This document shows positions 36,466 through 44,322 of a stretch of 64,000 bases of DNA, piece by piece. This DNA is from Azospirillum sp. TSH64. GTDB taxonomy: Bacteria; Pseudomonadota; Alphaproteobacteria; Azospirillales; Azospirillaceae. The notes under the pieces were generated by a model. The model was not told where the DNA came from, did no database searches, and saw only the letters and a program-made list of their open reading frames with translations. The position numbers were made by a program, and so were the translations under genes. The DNA lies in the NCBI RefSeq assembly GCF_003116035.1, contig NZ_LGQW01000001.1, positions 1 to 64,000 on the forward strand, read 5' to 3'. The first letter of the stretch is position 1. Each line of letters opens with the position of its first letter.

Positions 36466-37479
36466 GTGTCAGACACCGAGTTCATGATTAACATGATCGG
36501 GAGACTAGGGTACCGACCCGAGCAAAGTCTCCCCTGAGAAGGTTGCCCGTGAGTGCACATTGCGGCCGCATAAAGGCCCAGTGCATCGTGCTTGCCAGTC
36601 GCCATAGAGAAATGCGAGTGAGCATATCAAGGCCACCGTTGCGGGCGGGGCGGCTATCAGCAAAGCGTGACCACAAGCCCGCATCCCGTCTGCGTGCGCT
36701 CCATCGTTTGCGCCAACCGATGGTGCACAAGCGGCCACACTGGGCCGCATGACTCAAAGAGTAGCGCCGGGCCTAGCGATCCAGTGCCACCGGTCTGCTG
36801 ACCCGGTTGTGTCGTCTGTACGAACGGTAGAAGCGCCCTCATCCGTCGTGACTGCAACGCCGTCGCGCGAGAAGGCCGTCAGACAAAGGCACATATCAAG
36901 CAACCGGCGTACACGACAGTGGAAAGCGCAATAACAGCGTTACACCGGACAGTACAGGGCGCATGTCGCCACCGGTCAGTATCACGGTGGAAGGCTCCAT
37001 TATAACGGCGTTCGCGACACCAATGGACGCCGTTGCGCCGTCCTTTCGGCCGAGTAGGCGACGGCCTGCAGACACGTCGGTTGCAAAGTGGAGCGCCAAC
37101 GGGATGTGCATATGGCGCGGGGAGACGCGCTATAACGAGCAAACGGAACCCCGCCGGCGTCACGCGCCCGTCATCAGTGGCGACGGTATAATTGCCGCAT
37201 CGTGGAGTGATTGGACCTAAGGTTTGCAATGAACAATGGCGTTGGCAGAATGCGGTGTTCGCGCCGTTGCTGTCGTCTGTCATGCCATCAAGCGACCGCG
37301 TATTCCGACAAAAGGCGAAGACGTGCGGGCGCCGTCAGTGGCAACGTGGGTGCTTTAGCGGCACGCATCCTGGATTGAGCATGATGCAATGGCGGCACCC
37401 ATGCGAACAGCAAAAAAGCTCTCGTCAGTGTACGAGTGTGCGTTCCAAAAGGGGATGTAGCCGTAGAGCCAGCGCCGTA
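36466..37479. other. ~1 kb without recognisable genes
   Basis: No open frame here has convincing coding character; the longest (36879-37283, minus) is rich in Arg/Cys/His and looks random. GC content is lower than average. The one structural feature seen is a nested hairpin at 36499-36543. This may be a control region of the mobile element or decayed sequence. Confidence 0.5.
36499..36543. promoter_or_regulatory. Nested inverted repeat upstream of the parA-linked gene
   Basis: GGGAGACT (36499-36506) and AGTCTCCC (36536-36543) form 8-bp arms. Inside lie GGGT and ACCC around ACCG. It sits ~35 bases before the start of the minus-strand gene and could be an operator or a hairpin in its leader. 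Confidence 0.4.
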
Positions 37480-37562
37480 TATGGAATGAGCCCCGGCCAA
37501 GTCGTGTATGGAATGAGCCCTTCCACCAATTCATATATGGAACAAGCTCCCCTTGTTCCATA
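37480..37562 (+). promoter_or_regulatory. Iteron-like repeats and perfect hairpin (candidate oriT/operator)
   Basis: Three direct repeats, TATGGAATGAGCCC at 37480 and 37507 (identical, 27 bp apart) and TATGGAACAAGC at 37536. The third is also the left arm of a perfect 11-bp inverted repeat TATGGAACAAG / CTTGTTCCATA (37536-37546 and 37552-37562, five-base loop). The array ends 58 bp ahead of the MobI-like start. The layout resembles an oriT or an autoregulatory operator. Confidence 0.6.
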
Positions 37563-37620
37563 CAATTAGGAGTATGGTATATGGGAGGGGATACAGAAGC
37601 AGCAGGAAGGGGTGCGACCG

Positions 37621-38166
37621 ATGCCAACCGAGGACGTCTATTGGGCGATATTGGCAAACGTCGAGCAGGAGCAGCAGCGCCTGTTGGCGGAAGCCAGGGC
37701 AGTGGAGGCGCAGGTCCGCCTCGTGCATTTCGAGGCCCGAGACCGGCGGGATAGTAGCGAGTGGGGGAGCTATCTGCCCTACATCAGAGAGTTGGCGTCT
37801 GGGGTAGGGTGCTACTGGGCGGTCCTAACGTTTTACGGGCCACTAACCAAGCGGAAGATGCGCCTGAAAGAATTTGGGCGGCGGCAGAAGTATCGCTACT
37901 CGCCGTCGCAGTTTCCGAAGGCGAGAGGGTGGGAGATTGACGAGATCATCCGGGCGGAAAATGTCTTCGAGAAGATTCGGAGACGCACAGCGCTGTTGGG
38001 CACGATCGTGCAGATGGTGAAAGGGACCGGCAGCGCGGAAGGGGTCGTGTTTACGAAGGAGCCGCCTCGGGACCTTGCGGCGAGCACCACGGGTGTGTAC
38101 CAGAGCGTGCTCGAAGGCTGGCAATCCCCTGGGCGGTTGAACGCTGTGTTGGACAACGAAAGCTAG
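37621..38166 (+). CDS. MobI-like mobilization accessory protein (tentative)
   Basis: 181 residues from ATG 37621 with AGGAAGGGG upstream; a GTG at 37612 is also in frame. The central part 'SWGSYLPYIRELASGVGCYW'-like with 'VLTFYGPLTKRKMRLKEF' and a basic helical tail is reminiscent of MobI(A/C)-type proteins, which act with a relaxase at oriT. The call rests mostly on general resemblance and on position: repeats in front, relaxase behind. It is intact, unlike its neighbours. Confidence 0.45.
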   Translation: MPTEDVYWAILANVEQEQQRLLAEARAVEAQVRLVHFEARDRRDSSEWGSYLPYIRELASGVGCYWAVLTFYGPLTKRKMRLKEFGRRQKYRYSPSQFPKARGWEIDEIIRAENVFEKIRRRTALLGTIVQMVKGTGSAEGVVFTKEPPRDLAASTTGVYQSVLEGWQSPGRLNAVLDNES

Positions 38167-38314
38167 TTGGGACAGGGGTTGCATTTCCAGGAAGCCTTCC
38201 GCCAACCTAACATGGCCGCAACATCCGGCTCGGGCAGGATCGCGCCACGCCGAAGGGCCCCTCCGGCGCCAAGGTCCGGTCCGGAGACGCCGCGGCCAAG
38301 AGTAAGCGGTGTTT

Positions 38315-39894
38315 TCAGGCCACGGCGGTTTCGGCCTGCCGGGCATAGCTCCAGGGCAGCAGTTCATCGAGCCTAGTGATTGGATGCCCGTCGGCGAGTT
38401 TAGTCAGGACATCGGCGAACCAGGTCTGCGGATTGACGCCGCTGAGCTTGCAGGTTTCCACCAGCGACGCGACGGTGGCCCAGTGTTCACCGCCGCCGTC
38501 GCTGCCGGCGAACAGAGCATTCTTGCGCGTGAGGGCCAGCGGGTGGATGCTGCGTTCCACGCTGTTGCTGTCGATCTCCCCCCGGCCGTCGTCGAGGAAC
38601 AGCGTCAGCCCCTCCCAGCGGCTGAGCGCGTAGCGGATCGCCTCGGCCAATGTCGATTTGCGCGACACCGTCGCCAGCTGCTTTTCCAGCCACGCCTTCA
38701 GTTCCGCAATCAGCGGCGTTGAGCGGGCCTGGCGCTCCCGGCGGCTCGCCTCGGGGTCACGGCCGCGGATCTCCGCCTCCACCGCGTACAGCTGGGCGAT
38801 GCGCCGCAAGGCTTCGCTGGCGATCGGCGCCGAACCGCCGGTCTGGAGATCATAGAAGGCCCGGCGGACGTGCGCCCAGCAGAAGGCGAGGCGCACGGCT
38901 CCGCCCTCGGCCAGTTTGCGATAGCCGGCATAGCCGTCGACCTGGAGCACGCCGGTGAATCCCCGCAGGTGTGCCACTGGCCGTTCCGCCTTGCGATCAG
39001 GAGCATAGACGTAGGCCACCGCCGGCGGCTCCGGTCCGTTCCAGGGGCGATCGTCGCGCGCGTAGGCCCAGAGCTGGCCGGTCTTCGTGCTGCCCCGTCC
39101 GGGGTCGAGCACCGGCGCCGTTGTCTCGTCAGCAAACAGCTTGCCCGACGCCTTCAAGTTGGCCAGCAACCGCTCATGCAGGGGCCGCAGGTACCACGCC
39201 GCCCGACCGACCCAGTCGGCCAGGGTGGAGCGGTCGAGATCGACACCCTGGCGCGCGTAGATCTGGGCTTGGCGGTAGAGCGGCAGGTGATCGGCAAACT
39301 TGGACACCAGCACGTGGGCGATCAGCGCCTCGGTGGGATGCCGGCGTCCACGATGCGCGCCGGCGCCGGGGCTTGCACGACGCCCTCCTCGCACTGGCGG
39401 CAGGCGTATTTCGGTCGGCGGGTCACCAGCACCCGGAAGCGGGCCGGGACGAGGTCGAGACGCTGCGAGACATCCTCGCCGATGGGGTGCAGCGTGCCGC
39501 CGCAACACGGGCAGGTCTTGTCGGCGACATCGATGAGAATCTCCTCGCGTGGCAGATCGGCCGGCAGGTTGCCGCGGTTCACCCGACGCCGTGGCGGCGA
39601 AGGGGCCGGCTTGGTCGCCGCGGAGCCGGCGGGCTCGGCCTCCTTGGCAGCCAGCGTCTGCTCCAGGTCCTCCAAGGCCAAGGCCAGCTGGTCCGGATCA
39701 AGGCGCTCGGCCCGGCGGCCGAAGCGATGACGCTGCAGCTCCCGGATGATCTGGCGCAGACGGGCGATCTCCTCCTCGGCCGAGAAGCGGGCCGCCGTCA
39801 GCTCCGCGGCATGCCGGAGCCGTTCGGCCAGCAGCAGGGCACGCAGTTCGTCAGGATCGCTGGGAAGGGTTTCAGGCGCGGTCGTCACGTCCAC
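38315..39894 (-). pseudogene. tnpC: IS66 transposase TnpC, frameshifted
   Basis: The N-terminal frame (39894 to about 39330) has the leucine-rich 'RQIIRELQRHRFGRRAERLD' and the zinc-finger 'CPCCGGTLHPIGEDVSQRLD'. The C-terminal frame (about 39335 to 38315) has the DDE core: 'KLFADETTAPVLDPGRG', 'VLQVDGYAGYRKLAEGG' and 'DSNSVERSIHPLALTRKNAL'. The two frames meet at 'ARIVDAGIP/TEALIAHVLV', consistent with a single-base loss. IS66 tnpC is normally one frame, so this copy is probably defective. Confidence 0.85.
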
Positions 39895-39958
39895 CAGTAT
39901 AACGGCGGCTTGTGCAGTCCTCGCCTGCGAAGCGGTGGCCGAGTCGCTGTGTCGCAGC

Positions 39959-40309
39959 TCAACCGGCGGACGTCGGCCGAGGCACCCGCACGCCCCGTAC
40001 CCGGGTCCAATCCAGACCCTCCACGAGTGCCGAGAGCTGAGCCGGGGTCAGCCGGATCACGCCGTCGCGGATCGCTGGCCAGCGGAACTGGCCGGCCTCC
40101 AATCTCTTCGCGACGAGAACCAGGCCGGTGCCGTCCCAATGCAGGAGCTTGACCCGATCGGCTCGCTTGGAGCGGAAGACGTAGACGACCCCGCTGAAGG
40201 GATCCGCCCCCATCTGCTGCACCAGGGCGGCCAGCCCATCCATGCCCTTGCGGAAGTCGACCGGCTTGGCGGCGACCAGGACCCGCACCGCGCCCTCGAT
40301 GCCGATCAC
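39959..40309 (-). CDS. tnpB: IS66 accessory protein TnpB
   Basis: 116 residues, normal length for IS66 ORF2. Characteristic sequence 'VLVAAKPVDFRKGMDGLAAL' and 'GVVYVFRSKRADRVKLLHWD'. It is required for IS66 transposition. Its start overlaps the tnpA stop by four bases. Confidence 0.92.
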   Translation of the reverse strand: MIGIEGAVRVLVAAKPVDFRKGMDGLAALVQQMGADPFSGVVYVFRSKRADRVKLLHWDGTGLVLVAKRLEAGQFRWPAIRDGVIRLTPAQLSALVEGLDWTRVRGVRVPRPTSAG

Positions 40310-40713
40310 CGCGACGCCCTCACCGCGCGCAGCACCGCCCTGACGGTGGCGCCGTCCATGCCGGCCGGCACGCGCACCATCGCATCGCCGATCTGCACCT
40401 CGATGGCCGGGGGCTCCTTCGGCATCGGCGTGGCGGAGGACGGTGTGGTGTCCAGCACCACTGGGGCGAACACCATGCCCTCCTGGGAGCGGCTGGCGGT
40501 GCGCGCTTCCCGACGCCAGCCGAACACCTGCTGAGGCCGCAGTCCATGACGCCGGGCCACTTCGGAAACCACCGCTTCGGGCACCGCCGCCTCGGCCAGG
40601 ATCCGCGCCTTCTCCTCCGGCGACCAGGTCCGGCGGCCTACATCGCCCGTGATTACTTCCATGCGGCGCACCTGCACGGGCTCCGGGTCAAGCGTAAGGT
40701 CGAGCGTAGACAC
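40306..40713 (-). CDS. tnpA: IS66 accessory protein TnpA
   Basis: 135 residues with the helix-turn-helix region 'RRTWSPEEKARILAEAAVPE' and 'SEVARRHGLRPQQVFGWRRE', typical of IS66 ORF1. It is the first gene of the element's operon, reading inward from the right terminal repeat. Confidence 0.9.
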   Translation of the reverse strand: MSTLDLTLDPEPVQVRRMEVITGDVGRRTWSPEEKARILAEAAVPEAVVSEVARRHGLRPQQVFGWRREARTASRSQEGMVFAPVVLDTTPSSATPMPKEPPAIEVQIGDAMVRVPAGMDGATVRAVLRAVRASR

Positions 40714-41573
40714 AAACCGTTCTCCCGATCATGCGATCCGGGAGACTCGCTCCGCCTTGATCCCGCCGGAAGGTGGGGACAGAACACCGCATACGGCCAA
40801 GACGCCGGAAGCGATGGTGAAGCTGACCGGCCGCGCCTGGGGCGTTGCCGGCCATCTGCTCGCCCAATTCGACTACATCACCCGCAACGGCAGCCTGCCC
40901 GCTGAAACCCACGACGGCGAGTGCATCACCAAACGCGCGCGGCTGCTCGCCCTACACGACGACTGGCTGCTGGCCAACGCCGTGGGGGCCGGGATGCGGC
41001 GAATGCCGCGCAGAGCGTCGCCCTCACGCTGTCCATGCCGCCCGGCACCCCACCGACCGGGTGGAGACCGCAGCGTGGCGGTGGGCGCACGACACCTTCG
41101 CCGGCACCCACGACTGGGTCATGGTCCGCCACGACGACACCGGACACCCCCACGTCCACATCGCGGTTCGCGCGGTCGGTGCCGACGGCCGGCGGTTGGC
41201 GCCAGGTCCCGCCGACCTCCAGCATTGGCGCGAGCGGTTCGCGCTTGAGCTGCGGCGCCTCGGCGTGGTGGCTGAGGCCCCCCCGCGCCGCCCGCAGCCG
41301 GCTGCGCAACACCGCCCCCCAACCACCCACGAGGCGCGCCAGCACGGCGCTGTGTCACACGCAGCCGACAGCGGCCCCAACGCACCGCCACCACTGCTGA
41401 CCGACGAGAGCCGTGATCGTCGAGGGCGGCGGGGTCTCGCCACCGTTCCACGGAACACGCAAGACGGTGAGCGAGACCCTGTGTTCCCCTTTCCCACCCG
41501 GTCCGGTGGCACGCAGGGGCTGGCTAGCCCCGAACTCCCCCGATCCCGTCCACGGGGCCGGGGGTGACCCCTA

Positions 41574-42420
41574 GGCCGTAGACTCATAATCCCTGGCACC
41601 ATAGCCTGACGGCGACGAGCTTCACGGCCACCAGGAAATTTTCGGGTCGTTTGTCGTATCGGGTGGCGATACCTCTGAACTGCTTGATCTTGTTGAAGAA
41701 CCTTTCGACAAGGTTCCGCTGACGATAGACCCAGGACGAGAAGACGAAGCTGCCCTTGCGGTTGGTTTTGGGCGGAATGTTGGCCCAAGCCTTCCGCCCG
41801 GCGGCTTTGGCGCGGATGGCATTGCTGTCATAGCCTTTGTCGGCCAACAGGATGGCCCCCTCGCCAAGATCCTCCGTCAGGGCGTCGGCTTCGGTGCAGT
41901 CGGCAACCTGCCCGGCAGTCAGGCGCAGACGGACGGGGCGGCCTTCCGCATCGACGAGCGCGTGGATTTTGCTGGTGAGGCCCCCACGGGAACGTCCCAT
42001 GCCGCCATCGTCTCCAGCCCCCTTTTTCCCGTGGCAGCGTGCTGGTGCACGCGAACACAGCTGCTGTCGATCATCACGATGTCGCCGTCGTAGGCTGCCG
42101 ATACCGCTTCCAGAAGCCGATCCCAGACCCCGGCCTTCCGCCATCGCACGAACCGGTTGTAACAGGTCGTCGAAGGACCATACCGTTCCGGTATCTCCGC
42201 CCAGGGCGATCCGGTGCGGAACCGCCACAGAATACCATTCAGAACCCGGCGATCATCCACACGCCGCACACCGCGCGGCTTGTTCGGCAGTAGCGGCGAT
42301 AGGATCGACCATTCCTGGTCCGTGAGTTCGTCGCGGCGGCGCGTCATCAAGGGCTCCTTCGGGAAACCCTTGAATCACGACACCACTCTCTAGGCCAAGA
42401 CGATTTATGAGTTTACCGCC
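41574..42420. mobile_element. IS5-family (IS427-like) insertion sequence with TA duplication
   Basis: Element of 847 bp with terminal inverted repeats GGCCGTAGACTCATAA (left) and GGCGGTAAACTCATAA (right, complement; 14 of 16 match). It is flanked by TA on both sides (41572-41573 and 42421-42422). It carries one transposase split over two overlapping frames. It marks the boundary between the relaxase remnant and the methyltransferase remnant. Confidence 0.9.
41584..42350 (-). CDS. IS5/IS427 transposase, two frames joined by -1 frameshifting
   Basis: OrfA (42350 to 41919) starts MMTRRRDELTDQEWSILSPL, includes 'YGPSTTCYNRFVRWRKAGVW' and the first catalytic Asp in 'DGDIVMIDSSCVRVHQHAAT'. OrfB continues in the -1 frame (to 41584) with 'GRSRGGLTSKIHALVDAEGR', the second Asp in 'LADKGYDSNAIRAKAA' and the Glu in 'RNLVERFFNKIKQFRGIATR'. 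The overlap contains AAAAAGGGGG at about 42020-42030, a slippery run. Programmed -1 frameshifting is known for this IS group. All three catalytic residues are present, so it may be active. Confidence 0.85.
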
Positions 42421-42423
42421 TAG

Positions 42424-42729
42424 TTTGGCGCCACAAGCCTGATCCGCTGTTTAGACTTCGCGCACCTGCGCTCCATCGTCTTCGCCCGGATGCTGCCGAA
42501 GATCGCCAACGACTGGCGCCGCGAGGAGGTGGAAGCGCTGATGACGGGCGCCGGCCTGGAAGACGTGCAGCTCGCCTGGGTCAACGAGATCTCCTGGGCG
42601 GCGACCGGCCGAAGGCCGCAGGGGAAAAATCCCGGAGGCCACAGGAGTAAGGTCCCTAAGGTCACAGGGGTAAATCAAAGAAGTGAAAGCGGCAGCCCTT
42701 TATTGCTGACGGCCGGGGTCTTGGGTTAA
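42424..42729 (+). pseudogene. Truncated second copy of the methyltransferase 3' end
   Basis: Bases 42437-42606 closely match 32932-33105 of the intact methyltransferase, encoding 'DFAHLRSIVFARMLPKIAND', 'EEVEALMTGAGLEDVQLAWV' and 'NEISWAA'. The frame then runs on into unrelated sequence to 42729. The 5' part is absent, replaced at the IS5 boundary. It is probably the relic of a paralogue or of the displaced original gene end. Confidence 0.85.
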
Positions 42730-42774
42730 GAAGCCCCGGTTCCGCGCCACCGGTCATTCGCGCGGTCAAGCGTT

Positions 42775-44322
42775 GTGGACCAAGCGTTGGGGGTTGCCAT
42801 TTCCGAGTTCTCGCCGGCCTTCGTCCAGGCCTACAACACCGGTGCGGCGCTGTTCCAGGCCGGCCGTTTCGACGAGGCGGCCACCGTCTACCGCCGCCTG
42901 ATCGACGAAAACCCGGACATTGCGGCACCGCGTGGCGCCACCCTGCATGGTGCGCTGGGCCTGTGCCTGCGCGCCTCCGGCCGGCCGGCCGAGGCGATGG
43001 AACCGCTGCGCCAGGCACTGCGGCTGAAGCCCGACCATCTGGACGCGCTGAACGCGCTGGGCGGCATTCTGCTGGACCAGCGCCACATCGAGCATGCGCT
43101 GATCGCCTTCCGCGAACTGGCGAGGCTGAAGCCCGACTATCCGGGGGCGCTGCTGACGCTAGGCAACCTGTTCATGTTCAGCGGCGACGGCGCGCGGGCG
43201 CGCGCCGTCTACCGGCTGGCGCTGGCCGTCGAGCCGGACGTGGCCGTCAATCACAACAACCTGGGCGCCGTCAGCCTCAGCCTCGGCCATCTGGCGGACG
43301 CGGCTCTGACCTACCGCCGGGCGCTCGCCATCGACGTCGGCAGGCCGGAATACCGCAAGAATCTCGGCACCTGCCTGCTGATGGCCGGCGACTACGCCAA
43401 CGGCACCGTCGCCTATGAGGGCCGGCTGGAGCAGGGGGTCTGGCGCAAGCGCAACATGCCGGGCGTCCTGTGGCAGGGCCAGCCGCTGGCGGGCAAGACC
43501 CTGCTGGTCCATTTCGAGCAGGGGCTGGGCGATTCCTTCCAGTACATCCGCTATGCCGGCGTGCTGAAGCGGATGAGCGCACGGGTGCTCTACGAATGCC
43601 AGCCGGCGCTGAAGCGCGTGCTGTCGACCGCCCCCGACCTGGACGGGCTGTTCGCCTTCGGCGAACCGCTGCCGGCCTACGATTACCACATCTCGCTGAT
43701 GAGCCTGATGAACCGGCTCGGCACCACGCCGGACAGCGTCCCCGGCGGCGTGCCCTATCTGCGGGCCGAGCCGCAGCTGCAGGCCGGCTGGGCGGAGCGG
43801 CTGGACCGGCTGGAGGGCGGCAATCGCCCGGCCTTGCGCATCGGCATCAACTGGCACGGCAACGAGACCGGCAAGTCGATCCCGCTGGAGTGCTTCGAGG
43901 CGATGGGGAAACTCTCCGGTGTCCGGCTCTACAGCCTGCAGAAGGTGTCGGGCCTCGACCATCTGGAGCGGCTGCGCGACCGGGTGGCGGTGACCGAGCT
44001 GGGAGCGGATTTCGACGCCGGACCGGACGCCTTCCTCGACACCGCCGCGGCGATGGCCAACATGGACCTGATCGTCACCTGCGACACCTCGGTCTGCCAT
44101 CTGGCCGGCGCCATGGGGCGGCCGACCTGGGTGGTGCTGAAATGGTTCGCCGACTGGCGCTGGATGCGCGACCGCCTCGACAGCCCCTGGTATCCGACCA
44201 TGCGCCTGTTCCGACAGGCGAGATCCAACGACTGGGCCGAGGTGATGGCCAGGGTGACGGCGGCCTTGGCGGCCGAGGCCGGAAACCGGACAGGCGTTCT
44301 CGCCGGGGAGGCGGGGCGATGA
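42775..44322 (+). CDS. TPR protein with GT9/heptosyltransferase-like C-terminal domain
   Basis: 515 residues from GTG 42775. TPR units cover about 10-220 ('AATVYRRLIDENPD', 'LKPDHLDALNALGGILLDQR'). The C-terminal part resembles the GT9/ADP-heptosyltransferase fold: 'LVHFEQGLGDSFQYIRYAGV' (acceptor loop), 'RIGINWHGNETGKSIPLECF' and 'MANMDLIVTCDTSVCHLAGA' followed by 'MGRPTWVVLKW', the donor-site 'SvxxHLAGAxG' pattern. It is followed by the GT41 gene with an ATGA overlap, so the two act together. Confidence 0.83.
   Translation: MDQALGVAISEFSPAFVQAYNTGAALFQAGRFDEAATVYRRLIDENPDIAAPRGATLHGALGLCLRASGRPAEAMEPLRQALRLKPDHLDALNALGGILLDQRHIEHALIAFRELARLKPDYPGALLTLGNLFMFSGDGARARAVYRLALAVEPDVAVNHNNLGAVSLSLGHLADAALTYRRALAIDVGRPEYRKNLGTCLLMAGDYANGTVAYEGRLEQGVWRKRNMPGVLWQGQPLAGKTLLVHFEQGLGDSFQYIRYAGVLKRMSARVLYECQPALKRVLSTAPDLDGLFAFGEPLPAYDYHISLMSLMNRLGTTPDSVPGGVPYLRAEPQLQAGWAERLDRLEGGNRPALRIGINWHGNETGKSIPLECFEAMGKLSGVRLYSLQKVSGLDHLERLRDRVAVTELGADFDAGPDAFLDTAAAMANMDLIVTCDTSVCHLAGAMGRPTWVVLKWFADWRWMRDRLDSPWYPTMRLFRQARSNDWAEVMARVTAALAAEAGNRTGVLAGEAGR

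Larger units (their letters stand above)
38302..40794. mobile_element. IS66-family insertion sequence with 8-bp target duplication
   Basis: Element of 2493 bp with terminal inverted repeats GTAAGCGGTGTT (left) and GTATGCGGTGTT (right, complement). It is flanked by a perfect 8-bp direct repeat GGCCAAGA (38294-38301 and 40795-40802), the usual IS66 target size. It encodes tnpA, tnpB and a frameshifted tnpC on the minus strand and interrupts a relaxase gene. Confidence 0.95.
38211..41567 (+). pseudogene. Relaxase (MobA/VirD2-type) split by IS66 and frameshifted
   Basis: Left fragment 38211-38301 ('HGRNIRLGQDRATPKGPSGA' onward) continues in frame after the IS66 copy and target duplication at 40803 ('TPEAMVKLTGR'), giving a relaxase N-terminus with 'HLLAQFDYITRNG' and 'LPAETHDGE'. 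A first frameshift near 40985 moves to 'ALTLSMPPGTPP', the conserved relaxase strand, and a second near 41060 moves to 'WVMVRHDDTGHPHVHIAVR', the metal-binding HxH motif. The C-terminus is short. So one transposon insertion and at least two frameshifts: inactive. Confidence 0.8.

Noticed and set aside
36879..37283. 134-codon minus-strand open frame
   Set aside because: No ribosome site, random-looking Cys/Arg/His-rich product and no similarity recognised; treated as non-coding.
33139..42420. Complete conjugative element
   Set aside because: No type IV secretion genes, no coupling protein and no integrase were found; only decayed mobilization genes and IS elements.
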